From an uncultured Lachnospiraceae bacterium (GTDB lineage Bacteria; Bacillota; Clostridia; Lachnospirales; Lachnospiraceae), in the NCBI GenBank assembly GCA_947626775.1, contig CANQTL010000025.1, forward strand, positions 1 through 47,576: 47,576 nucleotides of DNA, read 5' to 3'. The number at the start of each line of letters is the position of its first letter. Position 1 is the first letter of the stretch. The position numbers were made by a program, and so were the translations under genes. The notes beneath the pieces were generated by a model that saw only the letters and a program-made list of their open reading frames with translations, was not told the DNA's origin and ran no database searches. Positions 36,095 to 42,690 of this stretch are shown piece by piece.

Positions 36095-36817
36095 ATGGGT
36101 ATGGATATCACATCGGGCGGTTATCAGAATGCTTACGGCATGCCGAAGCCCTCAATCAAGGGACGGACTTTTAAGCCGAGAACATTGGAAGATCTCAGAG
36201 ATACCACCAACAAATCCTGCGAAGTGGCGGATACAGATGAGTCCAAACTTTCGGCAAAGGCGCAGGATTTCCTGAAAAATCTGCAGAAACGGTACGGCGA
36301 TTACGACTTTTTCGTCGGCAACAGCGGCGATGACCTGAAAGGGCTGGCAAAGAGCGGCAGCAAGGAATTTTCAATCATTTTCTCCAATGAAGAACTGGAA
36401 AAAATGGCGAATGATGCGGATTATGCTGAGAAGAAACTAAGCTCAATGGAACATGCCGTAAATATGTCCAGGCAGATCTGCGAGCAGTTCGGTCAGAAGC
36501 GAAACGGCGCCGAGATCAGCAAAGTGGGTATTGTCTTTAACGATGACGGAACGACCTCTTTCTTTGCGGAACTGGAGAAATCAAGCGCGAAGCAGAGAGA
36601 GCTTCTTGAAAACAGACGAGCTGAGAGAAGAGAAGAGGAGAAGAAGGCAGGAAAAGAGATCGACAAGTATGCCGAGAACAGGCCGGATACGAAACGAACC
36701 GAGGTGGAGGCTGACAGTCTGGAAGAACTTCTTGAAAAGATGAACGGAATCGACTGGGATGCCGTCAGACCGGAGAAGATGCCGGAGAGCGGCGGAAAAT
36801 ATGATTTCACAGTCTGA
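36095..36817 (+). CDS. Unknown protein, DUF6033-like
   Basis: A 240-residue soluble protein without signal peptide or membrane segments. It opens MGMDITSGGYQNAYG, has a globular middle (DFLKNLQKRYGDYDFFVGN and KEFSIIFSNEELEKMANDADY) and a strongly charged coiled-coil-like helix around residues 165-205 rich in Arg, Glu and Lys. I recognise the pattern as the DUF6033-type proteins of Lachnospiraceae, but this is from memory. The function is unknown. AAAGGAGG lies 9 bases before the ATG. The gene is alone between tandem palindromic repeats and a bidirectional terminator, so it is a separately regulated unit. Confidence 0.75.
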   Translation: MGMDITSGGYQNAYGMPKPSIKGRTFKPRTLEDLRDTTNKSCEVADTDESKLSAKAQDFLKNLQKRYGDYDFFVGNSGDDLKGLAKSGSKEFSIIFSNEELEKMANDADYAEKKLSSMEHAVNMSRQICEQFGQKRNGAEISKVGIVFNDDGTTSFFAELEKSSAKQRELLENRRAERREEEKKAGKEIDKYAENRPDTKRTEVEADSLEELLEKMNGIDWDAVRPEKMPESGGKYDFTV

Positions 36818-36849
36818 TAAGGTTTGTATAAGACAGTATTAAAACGAAA

Positions 36850-36894
36850 AGCCATCGCGGCGGCCAGATATCTGACCGGGCGATGGCTCTTTTT
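36850..36894. terminator. Bidirectional intrinsic terminator
   Basis: AGCCATCG (36850-36857) pairs with CGATGGCT (36881-36888), with an inner GGCCAGATATCTGACC hairpin. CTTTTT follows on the plus strand and TTTCGTTTT on the minus strand. It separates the DUF6033-like gene from the convergent hydrolase gene. Confidence 0.88.
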
Positions 36895-36902
36895 CGATAT
36901 TC

Positions 36903-37853
36903 TTATTCTCCGAGGAAGATTCTGATCTGTTCCAGTATCTCATCCGGCGCTTCGAGCTGAGGCAGATGTTTGGTATTGAAAATATAAACTTCTTCGATGG
37001 CCGGATTGTAATATTGATAGTTCTCGATCGTTGTGCGGATATCCGGTTCTTTTTCTCCGCCGATCATCAGAATGCTGTTGTCAAGCTCTTTCAGTTCACG
37101 AAGAATATTCAGGTTCATATATTTTCCGACATAGCTTGCAAAAGCGTATTTGGCATTGTAGCCGCCGGCATGTGCGGCTTCCAGATAGTTTGCGATATAT
37201 TTTTCCCGAATTTCTTCCGGATCACAGAAGTATTGGGTTTGAAAGCTCTTTTCGATCATAGTCTTATTGGCGAGCACATGATAGGCGAATGTTCCCAGTA
37301 CGGGTATTTCGAGAAAAAGTTTCATCAGTTTGGTCTGGCTGGACGGGATCTGATTCTGCGAGTACAGATTCTGTGGATTGATGCAGATGATCTTGTTCAT
37401 GCAGTCCGGGTTGTTGTGGCAGGCAGACAATACGAAGGGTACGGCCTCTCCAGATACAACTACAGATGTCTTTCTTTTAATAACGCTTGTGATAAAGTCG
37501 CTGATAAGCTGCTCATACAGATTTCCCGTGTAGGTCATCGACGGTTTGTCCGACAGGCCGTAGCCTGGCAGATCCACAGAGTAGATCTCATGCTTTTCGG
37601 TCAGATTATTGATGAGACGGTGGTATTCGTAATTGGAACTTCCCACTGTCAGATCATGGATAAAGAGTAGCGGGCTGCCGCTTCCCTTTTTTTGATATCT
37701 CACCTTTCCAAAACGCCATTCGTAATAGCGGTTTTCGGAATTGTTCAGAAGGCTCTTCGCGGTGCACAGGGACGAGTGTACCCGATTGATAACATGCATC
37801 GCTGCGACGGAAGATCCTGATAGTAAAACAACAGTCGTCAGTTTTTTGCTCAT
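36903..37853 (-). CDS. Membrane-anchored alpha/beta hydrolase-like protein, nucleophile missing
   Basis: A 316-residue protein. A hydrophobic N-terminal segment (residues 6-20) suggests a signal anchor. The alpha/beta hydrolase fold is clear: VRYQKKGSGSPLLFIHDLTVGS (oxyanion strand), YSVDLPGYGLSDKP, and TKHLPQLEAPDEIL with the catalytic-type histidine near 296. The nucleophile elbow, normally G-x-S-x-G, reads VVVSGEAVPF, placing Glu136 where Ser should be. It may be a non-catalytic binder or use a different mechanism. Function unknown. It is transcribed alone leftward, against the replication direction, from its own promoter. Confidence 0.75.
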   Translation of the reverse strand: MSKKLTTVVLLSGSSVAAMHVINRVHSSLCTAKSLLNNSENRYYEWRFGKVRYQKKGSGSPLLFIHDLTVGSSNYEYHRLINNLTEKHEIYSVDLPGYGLSDKPSMTYTGNLYEQLISDFITSVIKRKTSVVVSGEAVPFVLSACHNNPDCMNKIICINPQNLYSQNQIPSSQTKLMKLFLEIPVLGTFAYHVLANKTMIEKSFQTQYFCDPEEIREKYIANYLEAAHAGGYNAKYAFASYVGKYMNLNILRELKELDNSILMIGGEKEPDIRTTIENYQYYNPAIEEVYIFNTKHLPQLEAPDEILEQIRIFLGE

Positions 37854-37956
37854 ATACTCTCCGTTCCGGGGTGTTCACGCGCCGAAGACCTGAAAGAAAT
37901 TCCCTGGGAATCGTCTTCTGTCATCAGGCGAACCTGTCCGATTTGTCATTATCTTT

Positions 37957-37985
37957 ATTATAATAGATAATTGGATTTCTTACAA
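37957..37985 (-). promoter_or_regulatory. Promoter of the hydrolase-like gene
   Basis: On the minus strand TTGTAA (37980-37985), 17 bases, TATAAT (37957-37962), about 100 bases before the start codon. Confidence 0.7.
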
Positions 37986-38111
37986 ATATTACCTGAAATT
38001 TTTTGACGTATTTTAATATCGGAAATATTGTTGTAGAGAAAAGAGGGTTATGCTATACTAAGAAGAACTTATTTTCAATTATCCAATATGGTACGCGCGG
38101 AAAAACAGACT

Positions 38112-38139
38112 TTGACAAATTTAATATTTAGTTTATAGT
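38112..38139 (+). promoter_or_regulatory. Promoter of the two-component system
   Basis: TTGACA (38112-38117), 16 bases, TATAGT (38134-38139), 57 bases before the kinase start. An extra TGCTATACT extended -10 near 38052 could be a second start. The divergent 342-base gap 37854-38195 holds nothing else recognisable. Confidence 0.7.
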
Positions 38140-38195
38140 AAAAGTATCATTGCGTTTATTTGATTGATGTATCTATATGGGTATATTCGGAGATT

Positions 38196-39194
38196 ATGGA
38201 TCTGTTAAATTTTGACGTCATACAATCGCTATATGATGAGCTGAAAGAAGAGCAGGCACGGCGGTGTTCTCTCCTGCGGGAGAAGAAAGATAAGATCAGG
38301 GAGATAGATATTTATCTCGACGGTTTGCTTGATAAAGAAGAGAGCGATCTACAGGTATTTCTTCCAAGAAAAGTGGAGGATGTATTTCATAGTGAAATAG
38401 AACAGAGCAATACGGAAAAAGAAAAACTGCTCGCAGAGTGCAGCGAACTTGAGAAACAGCTGCATTCCCATGAAAAAAAATTGGAGCAGCTGGAAAAGTT
38501 TCTGTCGGAATCCTTTATGCTGCACGTGAAACAATTTTCTATTTTGGACGCGCAGGAGAAAGAACGACAGAGGATCGCCAGAGATCTGCATGACACTTCT
38601 CTGCAGAATCTTACTTATCTGGTTCACAAGGTGGAGCTGGGAAGTCTCTATATTGATCAGGATCCCGTGAAGGCCAAGCTGGAACTGGCCACGGTGGAGA
38701 AAGGAATCCGACAGGTTATCGAAGAAATCAGGAACACTATTTTTGATCTGCGGCCGATGTCGGTGGATGACCTCGGATTAAAGGAGACGATTGACAAACT
38801 GCTCGCGGTTTTGAATCAGGACAAGCAGTTTTATATTAAGACGGATATTGATACTATCATGGATATGAGTTCCGATCCGACTTCGCAGCTGATGTTTATG
38901 TCTATCTATCGGATCATACAGGAGTGTGTGCAGAATGCGATCAAACATTCCGATGGAAAAGAAATTTATGTGCAGCTGAAGGATTGCGGCAGTTGTTACC
39001 GTATTGTCGTGCGGGATGACGGCAGGGGATTTGACGTCGATTCTGCCATGAAGAAGGAAAGACATTTTGGCTTGTCGGTTATCAAGGAACGGGTTATGTT
39101 CCTGGAAGGAAAAATGGATATTGATGTGAGTAACGGAACTTCTATAGAAATAGAGATTCCGAAGAAAAAGGGCGGGGAAAATAAGGGTTCATAA
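38196..39194 (+). CDS. Cytoplasmic sensor histidine kinase, DegS-like
   Basis: About 332 residues without transmembrane helices. The first 115 residues are a long coiled coil (DegS-like sensor region). The HisKA_3 dimerisation box EKERQRIARDLHDTSLQNL carries the phosphorylated His132, and the ATPase domain has QECVQNAIKHS, VRDDGRGFD and HFGLSVIKERV. It is thus a soluble NarL/DegS-group kinase that phosphorylates the adjacent regulator. The start ATG follows GGAG; an upstream TTG (38160) would add 12 residues without a better site. The regulator gene starts within 25 bases, so they are one operon. The signal is unknown. Confidence 0.87.
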   Translation: MDLLNFDVIQSLYDELKEEQARRCSLLREKKDKIREIDIYLDGLLDKEESDLQVFLPRKVEDVFHSEIEQSNTEKEKLLAECSELEKQLHSHEKKLEQLEKFLSESFMLHVKQFSILDAQEKERQRIARDLHDTSLQNLTYLVHKVELGSLYIDQDPVKAKLELATVEKGIRQVIEEIRNTIFDLRPMSVDDLGLKETIDKLLAVLNQDKQFYIKTDIDTIMDMSSDPTSQLMFMSIYRIIQECVQNAIKHSDGKEIYVQLKDCGSCYRIVVRDDGRGFDVDSAMKKERHFGLSVIKERVMFLEGKMDIDVSNGTSIEIEIPKKKGGENKGS

Positions 39195-39217
39195 CAAGCA
39201 GAATGGAGGGAAAAGGC

Positions 39218-39862
39218 GTGAGTACAAAAGTTATGATCGCGGACGATCACAGTTTGGTCAGAGAGGGGATCAAACAGCTATTGGAATTTGACGGGAGTAT
39301 AGAAGTGATCTCCGAGGCGGCAAATGGTGTGGAGTGTTTGGAAAAGTTGGAGAAAGAACTCCCTGAAGTGTTACTTTTGGATATCAATATGCCTGAAAAG
39401 AATGGGTTGGAAGTTCTGGAGGAAATCAAGAGACGAAGCTATGATGTGAGAGTTCTGATTCTGACAGTACATAATGAATTGGAATATTTGATCAAAGCAG
39501 TAGATATTGGAGTAGACGGATATATTTTGAAGGAGTCTGAATCAGCGGAACTGAAGCGGGCGATACAGACGGTTGTATCCGGAGAAAATTATATCCAGGC
39601 AAGTCTGATACCGGCATTAAATAATCGTCTGGCTAACAGAGACATTGATAAGGATAAAATCGAATCTCTGACAAGCCGAGAGATGGAAGTGCTTGTTCGT
39701 GTTGCGAACGGTATGATTAATAAAGAAATTGCGACCAGTTTGAATATCAGTGAACGGACAGTTAAAAATCATGTTTCTAATATCTTTAAGAAAATCGATG
39801 TCTCTGATAGGACGCAGGCGGCAGTTTTTGCAATTAGAAATAATATTGTGACGTTGTTTTAG
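39218..39862 (+). CDS. NarL/DegU-type response regulator
   Basis: About 214 residues. The receiver domain has the acidic pair Asp9/Asp10 (MIADDHSLVREG), the phospho-acceptor Asp55 (LLLDINMPEKNG), and the conserved Lys in GYILKESES. A linker leads to a LuxR-type helix-turn-helix: LTSREMEVLVRVANGMINKEIATSLNISERTVKNHVSNIFKKI. It is the partner of the upstream DegS-like kinase. Start: GTG with GGAGGG 7 bases upstream, preferred over the ATG at 39203, which overlaps that binding site. The stop codon is followed after only 2 bases by the first parS site, so the centromere array begins at the end of this gene. Confidence 0.9.
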   Translation: MSTKVMIADDHSLVREGIKQLLEFDGSIEVISEAANGVECLEKLEKELPEVLLLDINMPEKNGLEVLEEIKRRSYDVRVLILTVHNELEYLIKAVDIGVDGYILKESESAELKRAIQTVVSGENYIQASLIPALNNRLANRDIDKDKIESLTSREMEVLVRVANGMINKEIATSLNISERTVKNHVSNIFKKIDVSDRTQAAVFAIRNNIVTLF

Positions 39863-39864
39863 TA

Positions 39865-39997
39865 TGTTTCACGTGAAACATTTCTATATGTGGGAATATT
39901 GACACTAGATAATGTTTCACTTAAAATAATTTAACCCAAGATGTTGTGAGAATTCCGTGAAACATTTTAATTGTGACGGAAAACCGACCGTGAAACA
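39865..39997. other. parS: parS array 1 (ParB-binding centromere)
   Basis: 39865-39880 is the exact 16-bp ParB palindrome TGTTTCACGTGAAACA. It is followed at +48 by a degenerate copy (TGTTTCACTTAAAATA, 39913-39928), at +42 by a half-site CCGTGAAACA (39955-39964) and at +33 by another (39988-39997). ParB/Spo0J loads at such sites near oriC and spreads to organise chromosome segregation with ParA and SMC. Confidence 0.93.
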
Positions 39998-40078
39998 TAC
40001 TTTTATTGCCTATTGCGTTTGCTCTGCTGTTGGCGGCAGACAAGATGCGAGCCCATTTTCTCCTCTGATAATTTCCTG

Positions 40079-40107
40079 TTGAACTTCGTTTTCTTTTGTG
40101 GTACATT
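40079..40107 (+). promoter_or_regulatory. Candidate promoter of an RNA convergent to the toxin gene
   Basis: TTGAAC (40079-40084), 17 bases, TACATT (40102-40107) with TGG before the -10. Predicted initiation near 40113 gives an RNA beginning with the same leader as the toxin mRNA. Confidence 0.5.
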
Positions 40108-40112
40108 ACAAA

Positions 40113-40205
40113 TAGGGAAAGTCATAGAAGCGGCTCTACCCCATTAACAACAAACTAAACCCTCTAAAGAGGGTCAGCCGTCACTATCGGAAGTAGTGGC
40201 GGCTA
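40113..40205 (+). ncRNA. Putative type I antitoxin RNA (convergent antisense)
   Basis: From the candidate promoter an RNA would run rightward through the two hairpins at 40159-40203 into the 3' end of the toxin gene, the arrangement of TxpA/RatA-like and BsrG/SR4-like systems where antisense RNA pairs with the toxin mRNA tail. Its 3' end is not clear; only TATCTCTTTCCC follows the second hairpin. No coding potential. Supported by context, not by recognised sequence. Confidence 0.4.
40159..40203 (-). terminator. Double hairpin terminator of the toxin mRNA
   Basis: Minus-strand transcripts meet GCCGCCACTA/TAGTGACGGC (40177-40203; one G-T wobble) then CCCTC-TTTA-GAGGG (40160-40173) followed by TTTAGTTTG. 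Both overlap the stop codon region of the toxin peptide. Confidence 0.65.
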
Positions 40206-40292
40206 TCTCTTTCCCTTGAAAATCTGATAACACAGACCTACAAGGGCGACAATCAGTAACAATAATTGGATTAACTCCGCATATGTAACCAT
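40203..40292 (-). CDS. Small hydrophobic peptide, probable type I toxin
   Basis: A 29-residue peptide: MVTYAEL, then a single membrane span of about 17 hydrophobic residues, ending IFKGKR. Length, one helix and the basic tail are those of the TxpA/BsrG/holin-like toxin peptides that are frequent in Firmicutes, where overproduction damages the membrane. The start is supported by an almost perfect AAAGGAGGGTGAT Shine-Dalgarno sequence 4 bases upstream; the frame upstream of it is open but has no binding site. It has its own promoter, a structured leader and a double terminator, and lies between the two parS arrays. Whether a functional antitoxin exists is inferred from the convergent promoter. 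Confidence 0.65.
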   Translation of the reverse strand: MVTYAELIQLLLLIVALVGLCYQIFKGKR

Positions 40293-40300
40293 TGCAATCA

Positions 40301-40339
40301 CCCTCCTTTCTTTCGTCTGGAGGGCTACTCGAACCCTCC
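40301..40339 (-). promoter_or_regulatory. Shine-Dalgarno/anti-Shine-Dalgarno switch in the toxin leader
   Basis: In the toxin mRNA GGAGGG occurs twice, at 40334-40339 and as the ribosome binding site at 40301-40306, with one complementary CCCTCC between them (40319-40324). CCCTCC can pair with either copy (loops of 9 or 12 nt), so the binding site is exposed in one fold and hidden in the other. Confidence 0.6.
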
Positions 40340-40392
40340 GAAAAAGCAGAGGGGTAAAGCCGCCTTTGGCTCTATGACTTTCCCATATCGAC

Positions 40393-40421
40393 AATATATC
40401 ACATTTTTCCAGTATATTCAA
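40393..40421 (-). promoter_or_regulatory. Toxin promoter
   Basis: On the minus strand TTGAAT (40416-40421), 17 bases, TATATT (40393-40398) with TGA before the -10. Initiation is predicted just before GGGAAAGTCATAGA, giving a leader of about 95 bases before the peptide start. Confidence 0.65.
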
Positions 40422-40450
40422 CGCTTGAAATAAGCCATACAGTTACAGTT

Positions 40451-41011
40451 GTGACACTGTATAACAACCCTGGATTGGATAAGCATCTAAACGATATGGC
40501 AGCATTAGAGACATTTTTTCAAAAAGGAATAAAAATATTCATAATATGCGTGATAACTGCCATCGGAATTTTATTGGTGCTTTATATGATGGTATGGTAT
40601 ATATTTTGGGCGGATCAACATACTTATTACGATATGGATAAATGTTCTCTGCAGCAGAGCCGAGAGATATTTGAAATCATGGGTCTGGAATTATATGATG
40701 GGATTACAATTGAACATGTCTCATACCATTTAGCCGATGGAAGTCACGTTTCAAGATATTTTTCCTTTGAACTATCTGGGAATATAGATGTTTTATCTCA
40801 ATACATGGCTTACTTAGAGCAAAACAGTACAAAAGAGTTGAAAAACGAAAGCAGCGAAAATTATTCGTATCAAATATATTTACTGGAATTTCATGATTCA
40901 CAAAGTATACTTACATTTCGTTATGCGCTTGAAGGACATAGTCCGACGGATTTGCCAAGTTATATCTGCCAGTATGGTACACGGCATATAAAAATATTGG
41001 ACAATAACTAA
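40451..41011 (+). CDS. Unknown membrane-anchored protein
   Basis: A 186-residue frame with one strong transmembrane helix at about residues 28-52 (IKIFIICVITAIGILLVLYMMVW). The remaining 130 residues are probably extracytoplasmic and have a mixed alpha/beta look, with LADGSHVSRYFSFELSG and EFHDSQSILTFRYALEG. I recognise no family. The start is uncertain: the frame opens with a GTG at 40451 and the first ATG is at 40496, neither with a good ribosome binding site. AT-rich composition differs from the surrounding core genes. It lies between the two parS arrays, next to the toxin locus. Confidence 0.6.
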   Translation: MTLYNNPGLDKHLNDMAALETFFQKGIKIFIICVITAIGILLVLYMMVWYIFWADQHTYYDMDKCSLQQSREIFEIMGLELYDGITIEHVSYHLADGSHVSRYFSFELSGNIDVLSQYMAYLEQNSTKELKNESSENYSYQIYLLEFHDSQSILTFRYALEGHSPTDLPSYICQYGTRHIKILDNN

Positions 41012-41038
41012 AGCGATCTTTTTTTACATGTACGGCGG

Positions 41039-41172
41039 AGTTTCACGTGAAATGTGACATTTATATATATGATCGGACACAAGATAATGTTTCACGTGAA
41101 ACAATTTGCCCCAAGATGTTGTAAGCACTCCGTGAAACATTCCTATGATAACGAGAAATCGGATGTGAAACA
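41039..41172. other. parS: parS array 2 (ParB-binding centromere)
   Basis: A homologue of array 1: degenerate palindrome AGTTTCACGTGAAATG (41039-41054), exact TGTTTCACGTGAAACA (41088-41103), half-site CCGTGAAACA (41130-41139) and ATGTGAAACA (41163-41172). The steps are +49, +42 and +33, against +48, +42 and +33 in array 1. In array 1 the first palindrome is perfect and the second decayed; here it is the reverse. Confidence 0.93.
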
Positions 41173-41184
41173 GAGGAGCTACAG

Positions 41185-41325
41185 ATGAAAAACAAAATAA
41201 ATCTATTTTTTAGAATATGTTCTTTGCCTATCGTTTCAATGACGTTCAGCTTTGCCTATATCATATATAATGCTTTTCTTGGCATATACCATAAGATGAA
41301 ATGGAATGGGGCGGCAACAAACTAA
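41185..41325 (+). CDS. Small membrane protein, 46 residues, unknown
   Basis: A 46-residue peptide, MKNKINLFFRICSLPIVSM onward, with one hydrophobic helix and the end NAFLGIYHKMKWNGAATN. AGAGGAG stands 6 bases ahead of the ATG, so translation is plausible. The end resembles the first helix-loop (LG-Y-K-W-G) of larger multi-span membrane proteins of Firmicutes, so it may be a truncated copy; this is from memory and weak. It directly abuts parS array 2, whose last half-site ends 12 bases before the start. Confidence 0.5.
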   Translation: MKNKINLFFRICSLPIVSMTFSFAYIIYNAFLGIYHKMKWNGAATN

Positions 41326-41370
41326 GATCTAAACAATATCTGAACCAATACACATACGGAGGAAAAAATA

Positions 41371-41784
41371 ATGTGGTTTATCTTTGCACTACTGTCCGCA
41401 GTATTCGCAGCGCTGACTTCCATTCTGGCGAAAGTCGGTATTGAAGGCGTCAATTCCAATCTCGCAACGGCTGTCAGAACTGTGGTTGTTGTCATCATGG
41501 CGTGGGGCATGGTTTTCCTCACCCATGCGCAGGGCGGGCTGCCGGAAATCGACAAAAAGAGCTGGCTTTTCCTGATCCTGTCCGGACTGGCGACAGGCGC
41601 ATCCTGGCTGTGCTACTACAAGGCGCTGCAGATCGGCGAGGCGTCTAAGGTTGTTCCCGTTGATAAGTTGAGCGTAGTCATCACGTTGATCCTGGCGTTT
41701 GTCTTTCTGCATGAGAAGTTTACAGTGAAGTCCGTGATCGGCTGCGTTCTGATCGGCGCCGGCACGATACTTATGGTTTTGTAA
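41371..41784 (+). CDS. Single-domain EamA (DMT) transporter
   Basis: A 137-residue membrane protein with about five helices. It begins MWFIFALLSAVFAALTSILAK and contains the EamA hallmark LSGLATGASWLCYYKALQIGEASKVVPVDKLSVVITLILAF, then FLHEKFTVKSVIGCVLIGAG. This is one EamA repeat, half of the usual ten-helix drug/metabolite transporter, and should work as a dimer. Substrate unknown. GGAGG is 8 bases ahead of the ATG. It lies between parS array 2 and parA. Confidence 0.87.
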   Translation: MWFIFALLSAVFAALTSILAKVGIEGVNSNLATAVRTVVVVIMAWGMVFLTHAQGGLPEIDKKSWLFLILSGLATGASWLCYYKALQIGEASKVVPVDKLSVVITLILAFVFLHEKFTVKSVIGCVLIGAGTILMVL

Positions 41785-41833
41785 TAAAACCGCGCATGTT
41801 AAAAATTTTCCTGTAGATTCTCCTATCGATTAG

Positions 41834-41842
41834 TGTTATAAT
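41834..41842 (+). promoter_or_regulatory. Extended -10 promoter of the parAB operon
   Basis: TGTTATAAT (TGN plus TATAAT, 41837-41842) 77 bases before parA; no convincing -35. Confidence 0.6.
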
Positions 41843-41918
41843 CGTAAACAGACACGAAAAGAATGGAATCCGGAGAGAACGTTCTGTCACAAGGAAGAAA
41901 GGCAGAGGAATAAAAAGT

Positions 41919-42686
41919 ATGGGAAGAACGATCGCGATTGCAAATCAGAAGGGCGGAGTCGGCAAGACGACAACGGCTATCAACTTATCTGCATCACTGG
42001 CGAACAAAGGAAAAAAAGTTTTGGTCATCGATACCGATCCGCAGGGCAATACCACCAGCGGTTTCGGCATTGAAAAAAACGAACTGGAAAACACAGTTTA
42101 TGAGCTGATCCTCGGGGAATGCTCCATCAACGAATGCATTTTAAGCGATGTGATCCCGGGAGTGGCCGTAATTCCTTCTAATGTAAATCTGGCGGCAGCC
42201 GAGATAGAGCTGATCGGCGTTGACAAGAAAGAATACATATTGAAGAAAGAAGTGGACTGGATCAAAGACAAATATGATTTTATTATGATAGACTGTCCTC
42301 CGTCCCTGAATCTGCTGACGATCAACGCCATGACAACGGCGGACAGCGTGCTGGTTCCGATACAGTGCGAGTACTATGCGCTGGAAGGATTGAGCCAGCT
42401 GATTCACACGGTCAACCTGGTAAAGGAGAGATTGAATCCTGCGCTGGATATGGAGGGCGTCGTCTTTACCATGTATGATTCCCGGACGAATCTCTCCTTA
42501 CAGGTTGTGGAGAACGTTAAGGATCATTTTAAACAGAAGGTTTTTGACACGGTGATACCGAGAAATATCCGTCTGGCGGAAGCGCCCAGCTACGGCATGC
42601 CTATCGCCATGTATGATCCGAAATCCACAGGCGCGGAAGCATATATGCACCTGGCGGATGAAGTGATCAACAGAAAGGACGTATGA
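41919..42686 (+). CDS. parA: Chromosome partitioning ATPase ParA/Soj
   Basis: A 255-residue deviant Walker ATPase: NQKGGVGKTTTAINLSASLA at residues 8-27, IDTDPQGN, and DYIMIDCPPSLNLLT-like FIMIDCPPSLNLL. It lacks the N-terminal helix-turn-helix of plasmid ParA, typical of chromosomal Soj. ATP-dimers bind DNA and are stimulated by ParB at parS; in Bacillus, Soj also acts on DnaA. GAGGA lies about 9 bases before the ATG. parB follows after 4 bases. Confidence 0.97.
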   Translation: MGRTIAIANQKGGVGKTTTAINLSASLANKGKKVLVIDTDPQGNTTSGFGIEKNELENTVYELILGECSINECILSDVIPGVAVIPSNVNLAAAEIELIGVDKKEYILKKEVDWIKDKYDFIMIDCPPSLNLLTINAMTTADSVLVPIQCEYYALEGLSQLIHTVNLVKERLNPALDMEGVVFTMYDSRTNLSLQVVENVKDHFKQKVFDTVIPRNIRLAEAPSYGMPIAMYDPKSTGAEAYMHLADEVINRKDV

Positions 42687-42690
42687 GAAG

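Larger units (their letters stand above)
40115..40384. repeat. Inverted repeat flanking the toxin gene (shared 5' leader)
   Basis: Left arm 40115-40142 and right arm 40351-40384. Read from their own promoters both begin GGGAAAGTCATAGA and end GCGGCTYTACCCC; the right arm has an extra 6 bases in the middle. Each arm starts directly at a predicted transcription start, so the toxin mRNA and convergent RNA would carry nearly the same 5' end. Confidence 0.7.
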
